From contig NC_088935.1 of the NCBI RefSeq assembly GCF_033473495.1, positions 2,852,001-2,916,000 of the forward strand: a stretch of 64,000 nt of DNA, given 5' to 3'. The translations under genes were made by a program, and so were the position numbers. This DNA comes from Cercospora beticola. Taxonomy: Eukaryota > Ascomycota > Dothideomycetes > Mycosphaerellales > Mycosphaerellaceae. Every line of letters begins with the position of its first letter. Position 1 is the stretch's first letter. The notes beneath the pieces were generated by a model. It saw only the letters and a program-made list of their open reading frames with translations. It was not told the origin of the DNA and made no database searches. Shown here piece after piece: positions 52,303 to 63,467 of this stretch.

Positions 52303-55300
52303 GCTTCTCGCCGCGAAGTCTGTGCGATAGGACTCCTTCATCTGCGAGTCCGCAGCTGTACTCTCACGGCTTGATATCACCCATACAGAAAGTGTGCCAT
52401 TCGGTCAGCTTGCCGAGAGGGTCGAGTTCTCTCTTCAAGGAGAACGAAGCTGGGACGTGATTCCTTGCCGAGACACCTGACAAACCTGAGGATCAGACAG
52501 AAGTGGGAGACCTCTGCTCAAGCATCATTCTCCATAGCAATTGTTGCTCCTGTCACTGCAGCGCCAGAGACACTTGATGGGAATCACAAGCCGATTGATC
52601 GAACATCAGATGAGAGCCACGGTCCGTTTGGAGGTGAAGAGGAGGACAATAAGTTCAGAGCGAGCAGAACTGCTCAGATCCATTGCAGGCTATGCTTCCT
52701 TGCGGATGAGCTCGCGACCTACGGCACCAGCTCAACCGGGTCACGAAGGATGTGTTGGGCTGTGCCACAAATGGCAGTTCACACAAAACACCCGTCCGGT
52801 TTCACACATCTACTAGGGTACGCTATCTCTTGAAGTGGTAACGTCAAGGCGAGCCGGTCGGCATAATCATGGCCCTGGGTTACTTCCTGAGAGAAGTCAG
52901 ATCTGAATGGCGGCCCATTGTCGACACGAAGAAGTGGGCGGATCTTGCATCGTCGACAGCGAACTCCAGGCCCATGAAGATAGGGCAAAGCAATGGTGCG
53001 CAGGACATGGGATCTGCAGAGTCATGGACTCCATCGGCGAAGACCCGCTCACGTTGGCTCGATGCGAGTGGTTATCACATGCTAGTAGTACTCTTTGTCC
53101 CGCACTCATCTGCGCGCTTGGCCGACAAATTAGGGCATGGCAAGACGATCGACAGAGGCGTTGAATAAGATTCAGCTTCTGCATCTCTTTGGCTGTGCAC
53201 ACATGTCTCTTTTGTCTTAGCCTTCTCTGATCCGCAGCAATGGTGCGGGCGCGGTCGACGAATGTGGCCCGGGCCCGAACTGCTACGGATTCGCCTGCAA
53301 CAGCTATGGAAGCTATGGATCCACGGGAAGCGAACTTTGAGTTCTCTGCTTGGTGAAGATCGACACGCAGCATGTGCTTTCGTGTCGGAAAGTAAACAGT
53401 CAGCATACAAGCTTTGAACTATGATGCCGCGTTCCTGTCTTTGAAAGCATCTCCGCAGGGCTCCAGTTGTCTATGGAGGGGAAGCTTACAAACTGGTGGT
53501 TTTGGTCTCGGAACTCGGCCTGTGGGAGAGATTGACTAGGTCGCAGACCAGCATGCCTCTCGAATGAAAAGCTCTTAAGACCGTGCTTATGTAACGGCTT
53601 GTTGACTGTGCTTGCCTGTAAGCGACGAGTGGGTTGTCCACTCTTGATGTTGCATCGCAGCATCGTCGATGCAGCCCTACAGTAAGGCTAGTATCCTAGT
53701 CGCTGGTGACAAACGCCAGTAATAGGACGTGACACCAACTCGCCAGAACAAGGACGCAGGGGCTTGTTGCACGTACAGTATCTACACCACATGCCTCGAT
53801 AATGCACACTGCTATTCGCAGGTCCACGCATGATTGCTCTCTCGCTCATCATTGCCTCGATGTTAGATTCGTGGCTGGAGACAGTATGCACGACTATGCA
53901 CAAGTTGCTAGTGACAGGGAAAGTGCTGTGCTGTGACCGGTGAAGAATGCTGGTACCTCCTACTTCTTGCAGAAGCAGGAGCTCGGCTCCTGCATTCCAT
54001 TGAATGGATCACGGCCAGTCTTGATACAGGGTCCGACGCCCCGCGCCAAAGAAGCGGTATGCGAGAGAAAGGTCAAAGAGCAGGTACGCATCCAGGCAGG
54101 TCTTCTGAGTGGTGCAGCAGTCCATGCCATGGCTCGTGTGATGAAAGTGCCGTCTGACGGATTCTCTTGATGCATTGACACGGTAGCCGAATGGCTTGTC
54201 TACACAACCTTCGGGAGCGTGATTGGAACACGTTTGAAGGCACCTCGTGGTTAGTGCAGGGATGAAGAAGGCGGCAGAACGCCTTCGACTAGTGGCCTGC
54301 CCACCTTCCGAGCAGATTGGTCCTTTGATGAGTGAGTGTTGATCGCACGCTGCTGACTGTCAGCAATTCTGATATTCCTCCGAGTTGCTGTGAGAGGTCA
54401 ATCTGTAGGAGACCAATCATTGCACGTTTCAGGCATGGTGGGTTTGAGACCAACAAGTGGCCCATTTCGAGGCTTTCCGCAACCAATGCCGAGAGTTGCA
54501 ATCATCTGCAATCAGTGGATATCCAGGTGATGCTTGCCCAGAGGACAGAGCAGCAGTCGAGCGATCATGCCATGTTTTCGGGGCGGCCTTGACCTCGCAT
54601 GAATGTGGAGAAAGCGCAATCGGGACGACCGACGGGCGCGAAAAGCCACAAACACGTGGCTGCCGTGGCGTCATTTTGCTGGCCACAACGACACAAGCAA
54701 TAATCGAGGCATCCATGCACCCAATATTCGTCACGTTCCCAGACACTGTCCGATATCCGATATCCCGTCATCACACTGCTGGAGCATCGTCGAATCCTTT
54801 GGTGAACTCTCTTCGCAAATGAGATGTGGAGTCGGAGGATTTGCTGCATCCACGGTCGGGCGACTTGGTGCAGAGAGTTTCCCTTTCGCAACGCCGTCCT
54901 GCTTTACCATTCGGCATTCGGGGCCAGCACGGGCGCACATCACGCGGGAAGCATGGGGCATGGGCAATCAATGATACAGGCGACGTGCACGACGAATTGC
55001 GATTTCGGCTTCGCATCCATGGGCATGTCGCCCTACCCGCGAATCCTCTGCTGGATCCTGCAGGATTGGGGTCCGCTTTGGGGTGTCGGGGAGCACATAG
55101 CAGTCGCGGTGCAAGACGTTTATGCGCAAGGCAATGAAGTATGTACGCATGTTGCTTGCCCGCTGTACATGCTTCACCGGAATGTTTCTGCGACGTTCCC
55201 GCATCGAGAGCAACGGTATTCGGTGAGCAAGTCTCGCTTGCGCACGCCAGAGGATGGGCTAACGCGGATGGGACGAGCAACTGGCAAAAGAGGAAAGGTG

Positions 55301-56359
55301 CGATCCCAAAGTTAGAATTCATGCAGAACGTCCCACCGCCTGCGCCTCGTCTGCCGCACGAGACGATGTGCATGGAGCAGAGCACCAGCACTCGGGTCTG
55401 CCGAGCTCGAGCGAATCGCAGTGCCCACACACGCCCATCAACATGGTTCCTCTGCTTTCGACGGCGGGCCGCGGGTGGTGCAATGCGAGGATCTGGAGGT
55501 CAAGAAGCACGTCGCATTTGGCGAGCTCCATCCCAGCGCTACAGTACACTTTCGGCGCCGGACCAGGATTAGATGGAGATGGAGGCCTCTCGCGGTCGGT
55601 CTTTGGCGCTCTATGTCCATGGCAGATGTCCAGTCGCGGACAGCACTGTAGCAATGCGGGGCTTCAATCGCCACCGTTGGCTACCACGCGGGGCAGAGAG
55701 GTTGGCTGGCTGGGGGTTGGGCGGCCTCTCAAGCGGCCACGGCCACGAGCGAGGAGCGGTATGATGACTACGACTCGGGTGGTTCGTGTGCAGAGGGCGG
55801 CGGGCTAACTAGGCCAACTCAAAGAGAGCCTTGTGGCACTGTCCCTCTGCCTGCGGGTGCTCCGTACGCATCATGCCCACCTGCAGGGGCGCTAGCAGCA
55901 AGCCCTCTCTGAGGCGCTGCATCCTGCCCTCCTCGCCATATCCTGTCGTAAGGCGGACCAGGGTCTCGCGCTGGCGTGGCTCGTGCTGCGCATCCTTCGA
56001 CTCTGCGACGGTGCCATCATCTGATACATAGCCCGTGGCTTCGCCTCCCAATGCATAGCGCGTCTAATTCAAGCTCCAGTTCTTGGTCAGCAGCATTTCG
56101 CTGTCCTCTATACTATCATCGCAGTCGCGCTTTGCTCCTGCGCACAGAAACATTCACCAACCAGCTCATCTTCGCCATTCCGGGCTCGCGATCTGCTGCG
56201 CCCACGCCAAGAACGCGTAAGCAACTCTTACTCGACCGACAATTATAACAAACGTCGATTGTATGCATCGCTCCATTCACCAGGCATTCCTTGTCGCTGA
56301 CGATTGGGCAACGTAGATTTCGGAGCCCCGCTCTTGTTCCATGTGCTGAACCATCGACC
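52303..56359. other. 4-kb gene-poor stretch
   Basis: The longest gap in the window. Frames up to 219 codons exist (54771-55430 minus; 55368-55808 plus), yet they overlap heavily on both strands, have no domain and look like chance frames in GC-rich DNA around 54.9-55.8 kb. No transposon ends, long repeats, tRNA or obvious decayed coding sequence could be picked out by eye. The final few hundred bases should be the promoter of the C2H2 gene. Confidence 0.45.
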
Positions 56360-58256
56360 ATGGCGACCTTTGCCGAGTACCCTGCACACATGATGGCTTC
56401 CAACGACTTCACCCTATACCCCGAACCAGAGAGTTGGACTCAGGAACAGTCGTATCTACCTACAGCATCCTATGCCGAACGATCCTACCTGAATGCGACA
56501 GCTTTCGAGCACTTCCAGTCACATCCTAGCTTTGCCTCTTACAACCAGTTCGATTACGAGCGACAAGCCGCGCAAACTAAATCCCAATACTGTTCGCCTG
56601 CACAATCCGCTTCGCATTCGATCGATCACACGAATCCGCCCCATTTCTCGACGACCTCGGACTCTGGGCACAGCACAATCTCATCAGCGATGGCCTCTCC
56701 ATCAGCGAACGCCCAGCCCAGTGAATGGAATTCGAGCATGAATTTGTTCCCAGACATTGTTCGGCAGCATGATGATACTGTTTTCACGACCGGTTATGAC
56801 TACGAGACGATGACTGTGACGGATAAGGGATGTGTAGGTGAGTGATCGTACATATCTTCCTTCCGCGACGCCCTTGCGATTCAGGTGGTGCAGAGTGTTC
56901 TCAAGCTAACAACTTGTTGCAGATCCGTCGCTGATCCACCCTTTCTCTCCCCAAGTTGGCGCGCAATACTCGTTATCAGGACTTGCTGTGCAATCTCCGC
57001 AAGCAATCGCTCTCCAACACAACTCCCCACTGCCTGCACGAGTATCGCTACATGGCGATCGTTCCGGGTCAGCGAAGCCACAATCACCCCCTCAGACATG
57101 GCAACCATATCCACAGCAGCACGGACGCAGACCTTCTGTGTCCTCCGTACACTCTCGACAAAGTCAACGTTCGCACACATCAGAAGAATCCAACAAGGGC
57201 ATGTGCCCTATCGCAACTTGCGGCAGACACGTGAAGGACTTGAAAGCACATATGCTCACCCATCAACAAGAACGACCCGAGAAGTGCCCGATCCCAACTT
57301 GCGAATATTACGTCAAAGGCTTCGCCCGCAAATACGACAAGAACCGACACACTCTGACGCACTACAAGGGGACGATGGTCTGTGGTTTCTGCCCCGGCAG
57401 TGGAAGCGCGGCGGAGAAAAGTTTCAACCGAGCAGATGTTTTCAAGAGACATCTGACATCAGTGCATGGCGTTGAGCAAACCCCGCCCAACGCGCGGAGG
57501 AAGAGTCCTTCATCGACAAGCAAGAAATCCGGCACATCATCACGAGAATCCTCAGGCATGTGCTCAACATGCGGCAACAATTTCGCCAACGCCCAGGACT
57601 TTTACGAGCATCTTGACGATTGTGTTTTGCGCGTGGTCCAGCAGGCTGAACCAAGCGAAGCGAACAACGAAAAGCTACTCACAGAAATATCACAAGATAA
57701 AGACTGCCAATCGACACTGGAAAGGCATAATCTTCCGATTGAAGTCGATCTCACCGTATCGACCAATTACGACCAGGACGAAGAACTTGATGACGACTGT
57801 GACGAAGACGACGCAAACGATGGCACATACGGGAAACGGACCGGAAAAGTCGCAAAGCGTGTAGGGAAAAATGGCGCAATAGTAAAATCCGGTCCCAGAA
57901 AAGGCTTGACACTTTCGAAGAACGGTGTCGCACTCGCTGGCGCCATGACAGGAAAGGGATCCAAGCGAAGGAAAAATTATCCTTTGTCGTGGGGCGCTGC
58001 TCCTGATAAGATGAAGATGAAGAAGCGAGTCCTCTGCGTTTATGATGGTCAACGACGGTTATGGAAAGATGATATGATGCTTGATGCAGAGCATGAGGTT
58101 CGGATTCCGCTTAACAGTGATGATCCGAGGGGGCCTTATGTTACGGATTTGGATGTTTTGACGCTGCGAAGAGCGGAGGGGGTGTTGAATGCTACGGAGG
58201 AAGAGAAGGGTCCTTGGGAGGATGAGGAGGCACTTCAACGACTTATGGATTCATGA
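56360..58256 (+). CDS. C2H2 zinc-finger transcription factor
   Basis: Two exons, 56360-56837 and 56923-58256, encode 603 residues. The intron (GTGAGT donor, TTGCAG acceptor) restores GCVDPSLIHPF. Residues 1-250 are Ser/Gln/Tyr/Pro-rich, like an activation region. The finger block at about 254-345 has CPIATCGRHVKDLKAHMLTH, then CPIPTCEYYVKGFARKYDKN with RHTLTH, then CGFC...RADVFKRHLTSVH; a fourth Cys pair (CSTCGNNF) ends in H-x3-D-x-C. The spacing is unusual: fingers one and two have C-x4-C. The C-terminus has an acid run (DEELDDDCDEDDAND), a basic patch (KRTGKVAKRVGKNG) and a charged end. It is a nuclear regulator with unknown targets. Upstream in-frame codons to 56291 lack conserved character. 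Confidence 0.85.
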
Positions 58257-59794
58257 ATGAGCTGGGCTCGCGATTGATGAGCGATTTTACTGTTGATGGT
58301 GTTTTGCATAGCGAATGAGACCCCGCAGAATCTTTGGGAGATTTCTGGCGAGATGTTTGGCAAGGATACAGCTTCTCTGTTACTTCTAGGATGAGATGTC
58401 TGGAGTGATGCTGTAATGATGCAGCTTTGAACCAAGCCAACTTTTCGTTGCATCGAAAATTCCCTCGTCATGTTCCTTGGCTGCTTTCTCTTGACTTTTC
58501 CCGCATCTGCTGAAGATGGCGTGCCCTGCGGCTTTGCATCGTGCAGAAGAGTTGGCACACGGTGTCGTCTTTGACGAACCAGTGATAGTGCCTCGAGAAC
58601 TGAGGCAAGCGTTACGTCAAGGCTGCGACGAGGTATAAACTTTGGATTTTCGTACTTCTGTCATTCTGCCGACAGGTGTACTGCAAATCAATACCGTCAA
58701 ATGCGTGTAATTAGCAGCTTATTTACATAGTTCCATCATCAACGTCCTCGCCTCCTGGTCAATGCTGGGTACTATGCTTTCCAGGTGGTGATCTGAACTT
58801 CCATCTGCTGGGTGCCCAAATCACTTTGCTGCACTCGTCGGCGTGACGGTTCGATTGCCACTGTATATAATCGTGATGCTGCCTCATACAACACTTGTTA
58901 CGAGCCCGAGAGTTGGCGTCCGCAATAAGTTGGCTCTTGTAAAGTTTTTATCCTGCAGCCCCATCGTTTCAAGATTCACTTACCGTTCCGACTATGTTCT
59001 TTCGACTTGATCTCTATTGTAAGGCTGGCTGTAGCTAAGCCCATTCGTTTCCGCAGCAGTTGTGCTGTTGAGGAAGGTGCAATGCTGTCCTGGAGCATTC
59101 ACTTCGCTTCAAGACGAATCTGACACAAATATACACATTATTTCAAGAATCAAATACCACAACTTCTGCAGCTGTAGTCTAGCGGTCATGGTTTCGTCAG
59201 AGTCGTGCTGTTATGAGCGAGCTATGTCGTCTTTGAGCCAGCAGCTAGGTGTCGGGCAGTCTTGCAAATGAACATACACCAATACAGGCATCTCCAGCAC
59301 ATATCGACTTTAGCCGTCGTCTGTCGATCATCAGACGGATTAGCTACATCGTCTAGTAGAAGTTAAGCGATTGAGGTATGACAAGTGCAAGATCAGACCG
59401 CGTTCCGCAGACGCTGGCATCATGTTCAAACAACCGTATCAAGGACTATCCCCAAAGTTCATGTCGTTCTCTGCACTCATGTAAAAGCCTCTGCCGGTCA
59501 GTCTGATGATAAGATGCCATGGTGTTGCTGAGACTTGTCTGAGAACACTTCACGCTGATCACTTTAGGAACCCTCTCTCGAAGAGAGGATAGATTGGTTA
59601 ACTGATCACTCTATGAACCCTCTCTTGCAAAGAAGATGGATCTGCCAACCAATCACCGCCTGAACCCTCCCCTGCAGAGAAGATAGATTTGCCAACCGAT
59701 CACTGTGTAAACCCTCCCCTGCGGAGAAGATAGATCTGTCAACCTCATGAGTCTCCACGCCATCCTTCTAGAACCATCAGACTCGTCTCAACAT
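58257..59794. other. intergenic with tandem repeats
   Basis: About 1.5 kb between the stop of the C2H2 gene and the stop of the large unknown gene (convergent). It is A/T-richer than neighbouring genes. The only structure seen is the 47-bp repeat array at its end, described separately. Confidence 0.5.
59555..59742. repeat. four 47-bp imperfect tandem repeats
   Basis: Four head-to-tail units begin at 59555, 59602, 59649 and 59696. Each has the core (C/A)GATCAC-, then AACCCTC(T/C)CCT or a variant, then GA(A/G)GAT(A/G)GAT and a CAAC-like end. Later copies resemble each other more than the first. The array stops about 50 bases from the stop codon of the large unknown gene. Confidence 0.88.
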
Positions 59795-62740
59795 TCAGTC
59801 GTCCTGCATCCCCGCTGTCGCTGGAGTGATGTACTCGTCGTAGAGTCTTCCCATCGCCTGATCCATGTCCTGTTGTGCAGAAGGATTACTTGGATCGTCT
59901 GCGATAGCCTGCATGTTATCCAAAAGCTCCTCCAGCTCAGGGTCGTTCTGTAACAATGCTGCCAGTTGAGGGTTCCCAAGAACCGTATTGCGAGCCATTT
60001 CAACCCCCTGCTGCAGTTGAGATACAGGCTCACCAATGACACCAGTGCCCTCACCCATTTCAACATCTTCGTCACCAGGGCCTTCACCCACAGTCTCTTC
60101 ACCTTGCTCCGCGCTGGTCTCGGCAGCAGTGCCATCATCGTCAGACACCGCAGCTGCATCCAGCATGGGTCCAGCATATGTATCTTCGATGTTGTCGAGC
60201 TCACCAGTCGAAGGCTCACTACCGTAGATTGGCATTGGCACAGTGCCGGGGTTGTAGATGGCCTTGTCGGTAATATTGCCGTGGCAAAGGATGTTGTCAA
60301 GCACAGGGTAGTACTCCTCGGTCATGTCTTGCTTTGCACTGTTGAGATACCACGACTCAATGAGCATGTTGTTCTCACCATCGTTGTCGATTCGCTCCTG
60401 TACGTCCGTTGGTAGCTCTGAGACCCAGCCACTCAGCATGCCGAACCCATGAGTGCGGTGAGCGACACTGAAGCGGAGTGGCGAACAAACAGCCAGCACC
60501 AGCGGCAGGTGTAGTCGATCACCATACTTCTTCTTCAAGTGCTGCAGGTCGGCCTTCGGAGTGTTGGAGCAGCAGTACTGGAATATGATCTCGAGGTACA
60601 GCGTGACAGCAGTGTCCTTCGTCTGCCACTTCTTGTTGCAGACTGTGCGCATACGAGCCAGGCGCTCATCACACAGGATCGCCACTCCATTGCGGTCGAG
60701 GCCCTCAGGATTGCTGTCCTTTGTACCCATCCAACGAGTGCCATCACTGAGCTGATGGAGTGTGATGCCGAAATACTTCTCCATAGACTGAGCGCACTTC
60801 TGAAGGCTCTCCCAGACACCGCCGCTCCATGCGCTGCCTTCAGTGTCAGCGGGATCGTATGCCGGGACACTCTTATGCGGATGCACAAATCGCTTGGCAG
60901 CATCTTCCCAAGGTCCGGGCTCATTCGGTGTAGGTGCTCCGGCGACAGACTCAGCGTGAATCTTGTCCCACTTCGCCATAAGAGCACCTCTGCCCGAATT
61001 GATGAAAGGCCGCTTGAGCACAACCAGTGCCATAGATGTCATCTTGTCGATCAATTGTTGTTGCGCTTGTGGAGAGGACTGCTCTTCGTCACTCTTCCGC
61101 TTGAACTCGCCAATCTCGTGGATGACGCCTGGAAGGAATTGTCCCTTCGCATATTGGCAGGTGATCGATGTGATTTTCAAGTTGTCCTTAGAATGCTTCA
61201 GACTCTGATACTTTGGACGACCCTGTCTCTCGATGGCGTCAACCGTGATGCCGAAGGGCACGAATCGACGGTGCGATGGATTGCGTCCAATGTTGGTCCG
61301 CTCCTCGCCGATATCGTGCGTAAGACCAGTCCACTGGTCCACATAGGTCGTGAGCTGATCTTCTGGAAGGCCTTTGACTTTGCCATGGTTTGGCAGTTGC
61401 ATCTGGAGCGAAGTCCAAGCGGTCTCGAAGATGGACTTGCACTCTTTCTCCTGTGGATCGAAACCTCTGACTGCACACTTCCGTCTGAAGCTGTTCCAGA
61501 GAGATTTGTACGCCAAGTACGATGCAAGAGATTGATAAGACGAGTGACTGCTCATGAACGAGGCTTGGTCACGTCTGTAACAGGCTGGGCAGACCAGTCG
61601 ACCAAGACTGTCATAGCTGCGTGACTTGCAAAAGACAGGCCGCGTGCAACTCTCGCAAACGTGCATCTCGTTGCCAGAAGTGTCGTCGCAATCACATCGC
61701 GACGAGGGAGGCACACCATCGGCGATGTCGTTGTTGACACAGTCAGCTGTCTTCGCGGCCTCAATCCATGCAAATCGAATGTCCTGACCAGCGCAAAAGA
61801 GCTGGACAATAGTTTCCAGCACCGGAGTCGTGCGGCTTGCATTCATGGAATGGATAGTGAGTTGGAGTGCGCCTTTTGGAAGACCCAGATCTCCGTACAC
61901 CTTCGTAGTGGGAGAGACGTAGCTGCAGGCTCGTGCTCTCAAGACTGAGGTCCGATACAATGGAGCCTCGCCGCCATACATACCCTGTTGGGTGGCTGTC
62001 CCTCTCTGCAGACCAATCTGCTGCCGATACATGACCTGCAGTTCCTTGATGCGACTCTCCGTGGTGATCAGGCCTTGAAGCTGAGCAGATAACCAATAGA
62101 CAGCATCTTCGGCTTTCTGTTGGGAGGCCCGTGATGACTTCTGCTTCTTTCCAAGCTTCTTCTTCTCGAATGTTGGCGCTGGCAAATATGTTGGGTTGTC
62201 AGGATCGCGCCGGCTGATCGTGCCGGAGCCAGTGTTGCGAACATTGATGACAGGCAAACGAGGAACATCGACTTGGCTCATCTGCTCATCAGTAGCCGTA
62301 GCAGAGACATTGAGTCTCTTGTGAGCACCAGTATCCTGGTCGATGTAGTGGACTTTCGTTTGGTATGTGACCGTGTTGCTGTGGGTGACATCGTCAACCT
62401 GTCGTGGCTGCGCGAGGACGTTGGAAGCTGCGGATGCGATGATCTCCCGTCTGAGGGGAATGTCCACCTCATCGGTTTCCCATGGCCAGGTGTTGTAGAT
62501 ACGGACCAGCTCCTGATGCATCTTGTCCTTGTCCTTAGCCGAAGCATCCTCGGGAAGAGTGGAGTATGGCACTAGGACATAGTGCGGTGGATCAGTATTG
62601 TCCGTAGTCTTGAACTCGGTTCTCCATGCTGAGGCATTGCCTTCCTTCCTGCATCGACCAGCAACAATATTGCGGCTTTGTACTGCTGCACCAGAAACAA
62701 CCTGCTCGAGGTGCATCTCTACCTGCTTCACATCACACAT
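59795..62740 (-). CDS. 981-residue protein, unknown, with Cys cluster
   Basis: An uninterrupted frame that is open without ATG to 62857; the first ATG is at 62740, giving 981 residues. I recognise no family. Residues about 349-387 (DNA about 61580-61696) hold a CDC, CESC, a lone Cys in PVFCKS, and CPAC, which look like a zinc-binding finger. Before it lies a helical stretch with basic KKKLGKKQKSSR. After it come mixed alpha/beta sequence with several conserved-looking tryptophans (GGVWESLQKC, DGTRWMGTKD). The last 150 residues are acidic and Gly/Glu-rich (EGPGDEDVEMGEG), ending in a hydrophobic helical segment. Composition is that of a real protein: balanced, no stops over 3 kb. A 5' exon may be missing. 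It could be a lineage-specific nuclear protein or a domesticated element. Confidence 0.72.
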   Translation of the reverse strand: MCDVKQVEMHLEQVVSGAAVQSRNIVAGRCRKEGNASAWRTEFKTTDNTDPPHYVLVPYSTLPEDASAKDKDKMHQELVRIYNTWPWETDEVDIPLRREIIASAASNVLAQPRQVDDVTHSNTVTYQTKVHYIDQDTGAHKRLNVSATATDEQMSQVDVPRLPVINVRNTGSGTISRRDPDNPTYLPAPTFEKKKLGKKQKSSRASQQKAEDAVYWLSAQLQGLITTESRIKELQVMYRQQIGLQRGTATQQGMYGGEAPLYRTSVLRARACSYVSPTTKVYGDLGLPKGALQLTIHSMNASRTTPVLETIVQLFCAGQDIRFAWIEAAKTADCVNNDIADGVPPSSRCDCDDTSGNEMHVCESCTRPVFCKSRSYDSLGRLVCPACYRRDQASFMSSHSSYQSLASYLAYKSLWNSFRRKCAVRGFDPQEKECKSIFETAWTSLQMQLPNHGKVKGLPEDQLTTYVDQWTGLTHDIGEERTNIGRNPSHRRFVPFGITVDAIERQGRPKYQSLKHSKDNLKITSITCQYAKGQFLPGVIHEIGEFKRKSDEEQSSPQAQQQLIDKMTSMALVVLKRPFINSGRGALMAKWDKIHAESVAGAPTPNEPGPWEDAAKRFVHPHKSVPAYDPADTEGSAWSGGVWESLQKCAQSMEKYFGITLHQLSDGTRWMGTKDSNPEGLDRNGVAILCDERLARMRTVCNKKWQTKDTAVTLYLEIIFQYCCSNTPKADLQHLKKKYGDRLHLPLVLAVCSPLRFSVAHRTHGFGMLSGWVSELPTDVQERIDNDGENNMLIESWYLNSAKQDMTEEYYPVLDNILCHGNITDKAIYNPGTVPMPIYGSEPSTGELDNIEDTYAGPMLDAAAVSDDDGTAAETSAEQGEETVGEGPGDEDVEMGEGTGVIGEPVSQLQQGVEMARNTVLGNPQLAALLQNDPELEELLDNMQAIADDPSNPSAQQDMDQAMGRLYDEYITPATAGMQDD

Positions 62741-63101
62741 CGCTTGCTCGACGGAGACAAGAAATTTCTGTGCCCGTTGACCTGGCTCTAGGCGCGACTG
62801 CACGGCGGAAGCGTGTTCGAGACGCAAACAACTTCTCCCGGTGACTTCGGGAGCCAAGCTGCAAAGTGGGAGGCGCGCTTTCTTCTGAGTCCTTCAGCAG
62901 CAAACACAGACGCAAGCTTCAAGCTGGGACGTGCGTCCTTTCATTTCGCCCTCGAAGGTGGAATTCTTCCTGTCATTCCGCGTTTGCGCATACTTCTTGG
63001 GTACGCCGAGTTGCCACTTCTGATCAGAGCCCGTGCCTGTAAGTTGAGCAACACCCTCTCGTTGCGTACCGCAGTCATGCTAACGTTCCCAATCTGTAGG
63101 C
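62741..63101. other. divergent region with possible exon
   Basis: This lies between the large unknown gene (minus) and the small acidic protein (plus). The plus strand is open from 62813 to 63038, ends at a GTAAGT donor, and would join in phase to an acceptor at 63099. It has no ATG, so it may be an internal exon or chance. Confidence 0.35.
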
Positions 63102-63467
63102 ATGGTCCTCGGCTGCTCTGGAGTCGCAGACGATGCTCTTGACATGGCGAAGGAAGCGGTGCGCGTCGCCGAACTAGGCTTAACCCTCATCGACGACGAC
63201 CTTGCCAAGCAGTTACTCGCAGACTGTCGTACCGTTCTTGCGGAGGTTGAAGCAGCGCATACCCAGAGAGCCGCAGAAGAAGATTTGGACGAGCTTGTCG
63301 AGGAGGCCGAATCCGAGACAGCCGAGCAGGAGGATGGAGATGGCGCCAAGGGAAATGCGGAGGAAGGCCAAGCTGCTGCCGGAGAGAAAGCCAGCGGACC
63401 CTCTCGTACCATCACTGATCCCGCGAAGGCCACACCGCACTACAGCACGCCTCCACCAACTAAGTAA
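63102..63467 (+). CDS. small acidic helical protein, unknown
   Basis: A 121-residue frame from the ATG at 63102. The first 60 residues are predicted helix, alternating Ala/Leu/Val with Asp/Glu/Lys (DMAKEAVRVAELG, LAKQLLADCRTVLAEVEAAH). The middle is acidic (EEDLDELVEEAESETAEQE), and the end is Pro/Thr-rich. Codon use and smooth composition suggest a real gene, but no family is recognised. The ATG follows two bases after a good intron acceptor (CTGTAG), so it may be the second exon of a longer protein starting near 62.8 kb; the phase would match. It is divergent to the 981-residue protein. Confidence 0.45.
   Translation: MVLGCSGVADDALDMAKEAVRVAELGLTLIDDDLAKQLLADCRTVLAEVEAAHTQRAAEEDLDELVEEAESETAEQEDGDGAKGNAEEGQAAAGEKASGPSRTITDPAKATPHYSTPPPTK

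Noticed and set aside
54771..55430. 219-codon minus-strand open frame
   Set aside because: GC-rich stretch with equally long overlapping frames on the other strand; Cys/Arg/Pro-rich composition typical of chance frames.
59171..59230. tRNA-like A-box (TAGTCTAGCGGTCA)
   Set aside because: No matching B-box (GGTTCGANTCC) or cloverleaf stems follow, so it is probably chance.
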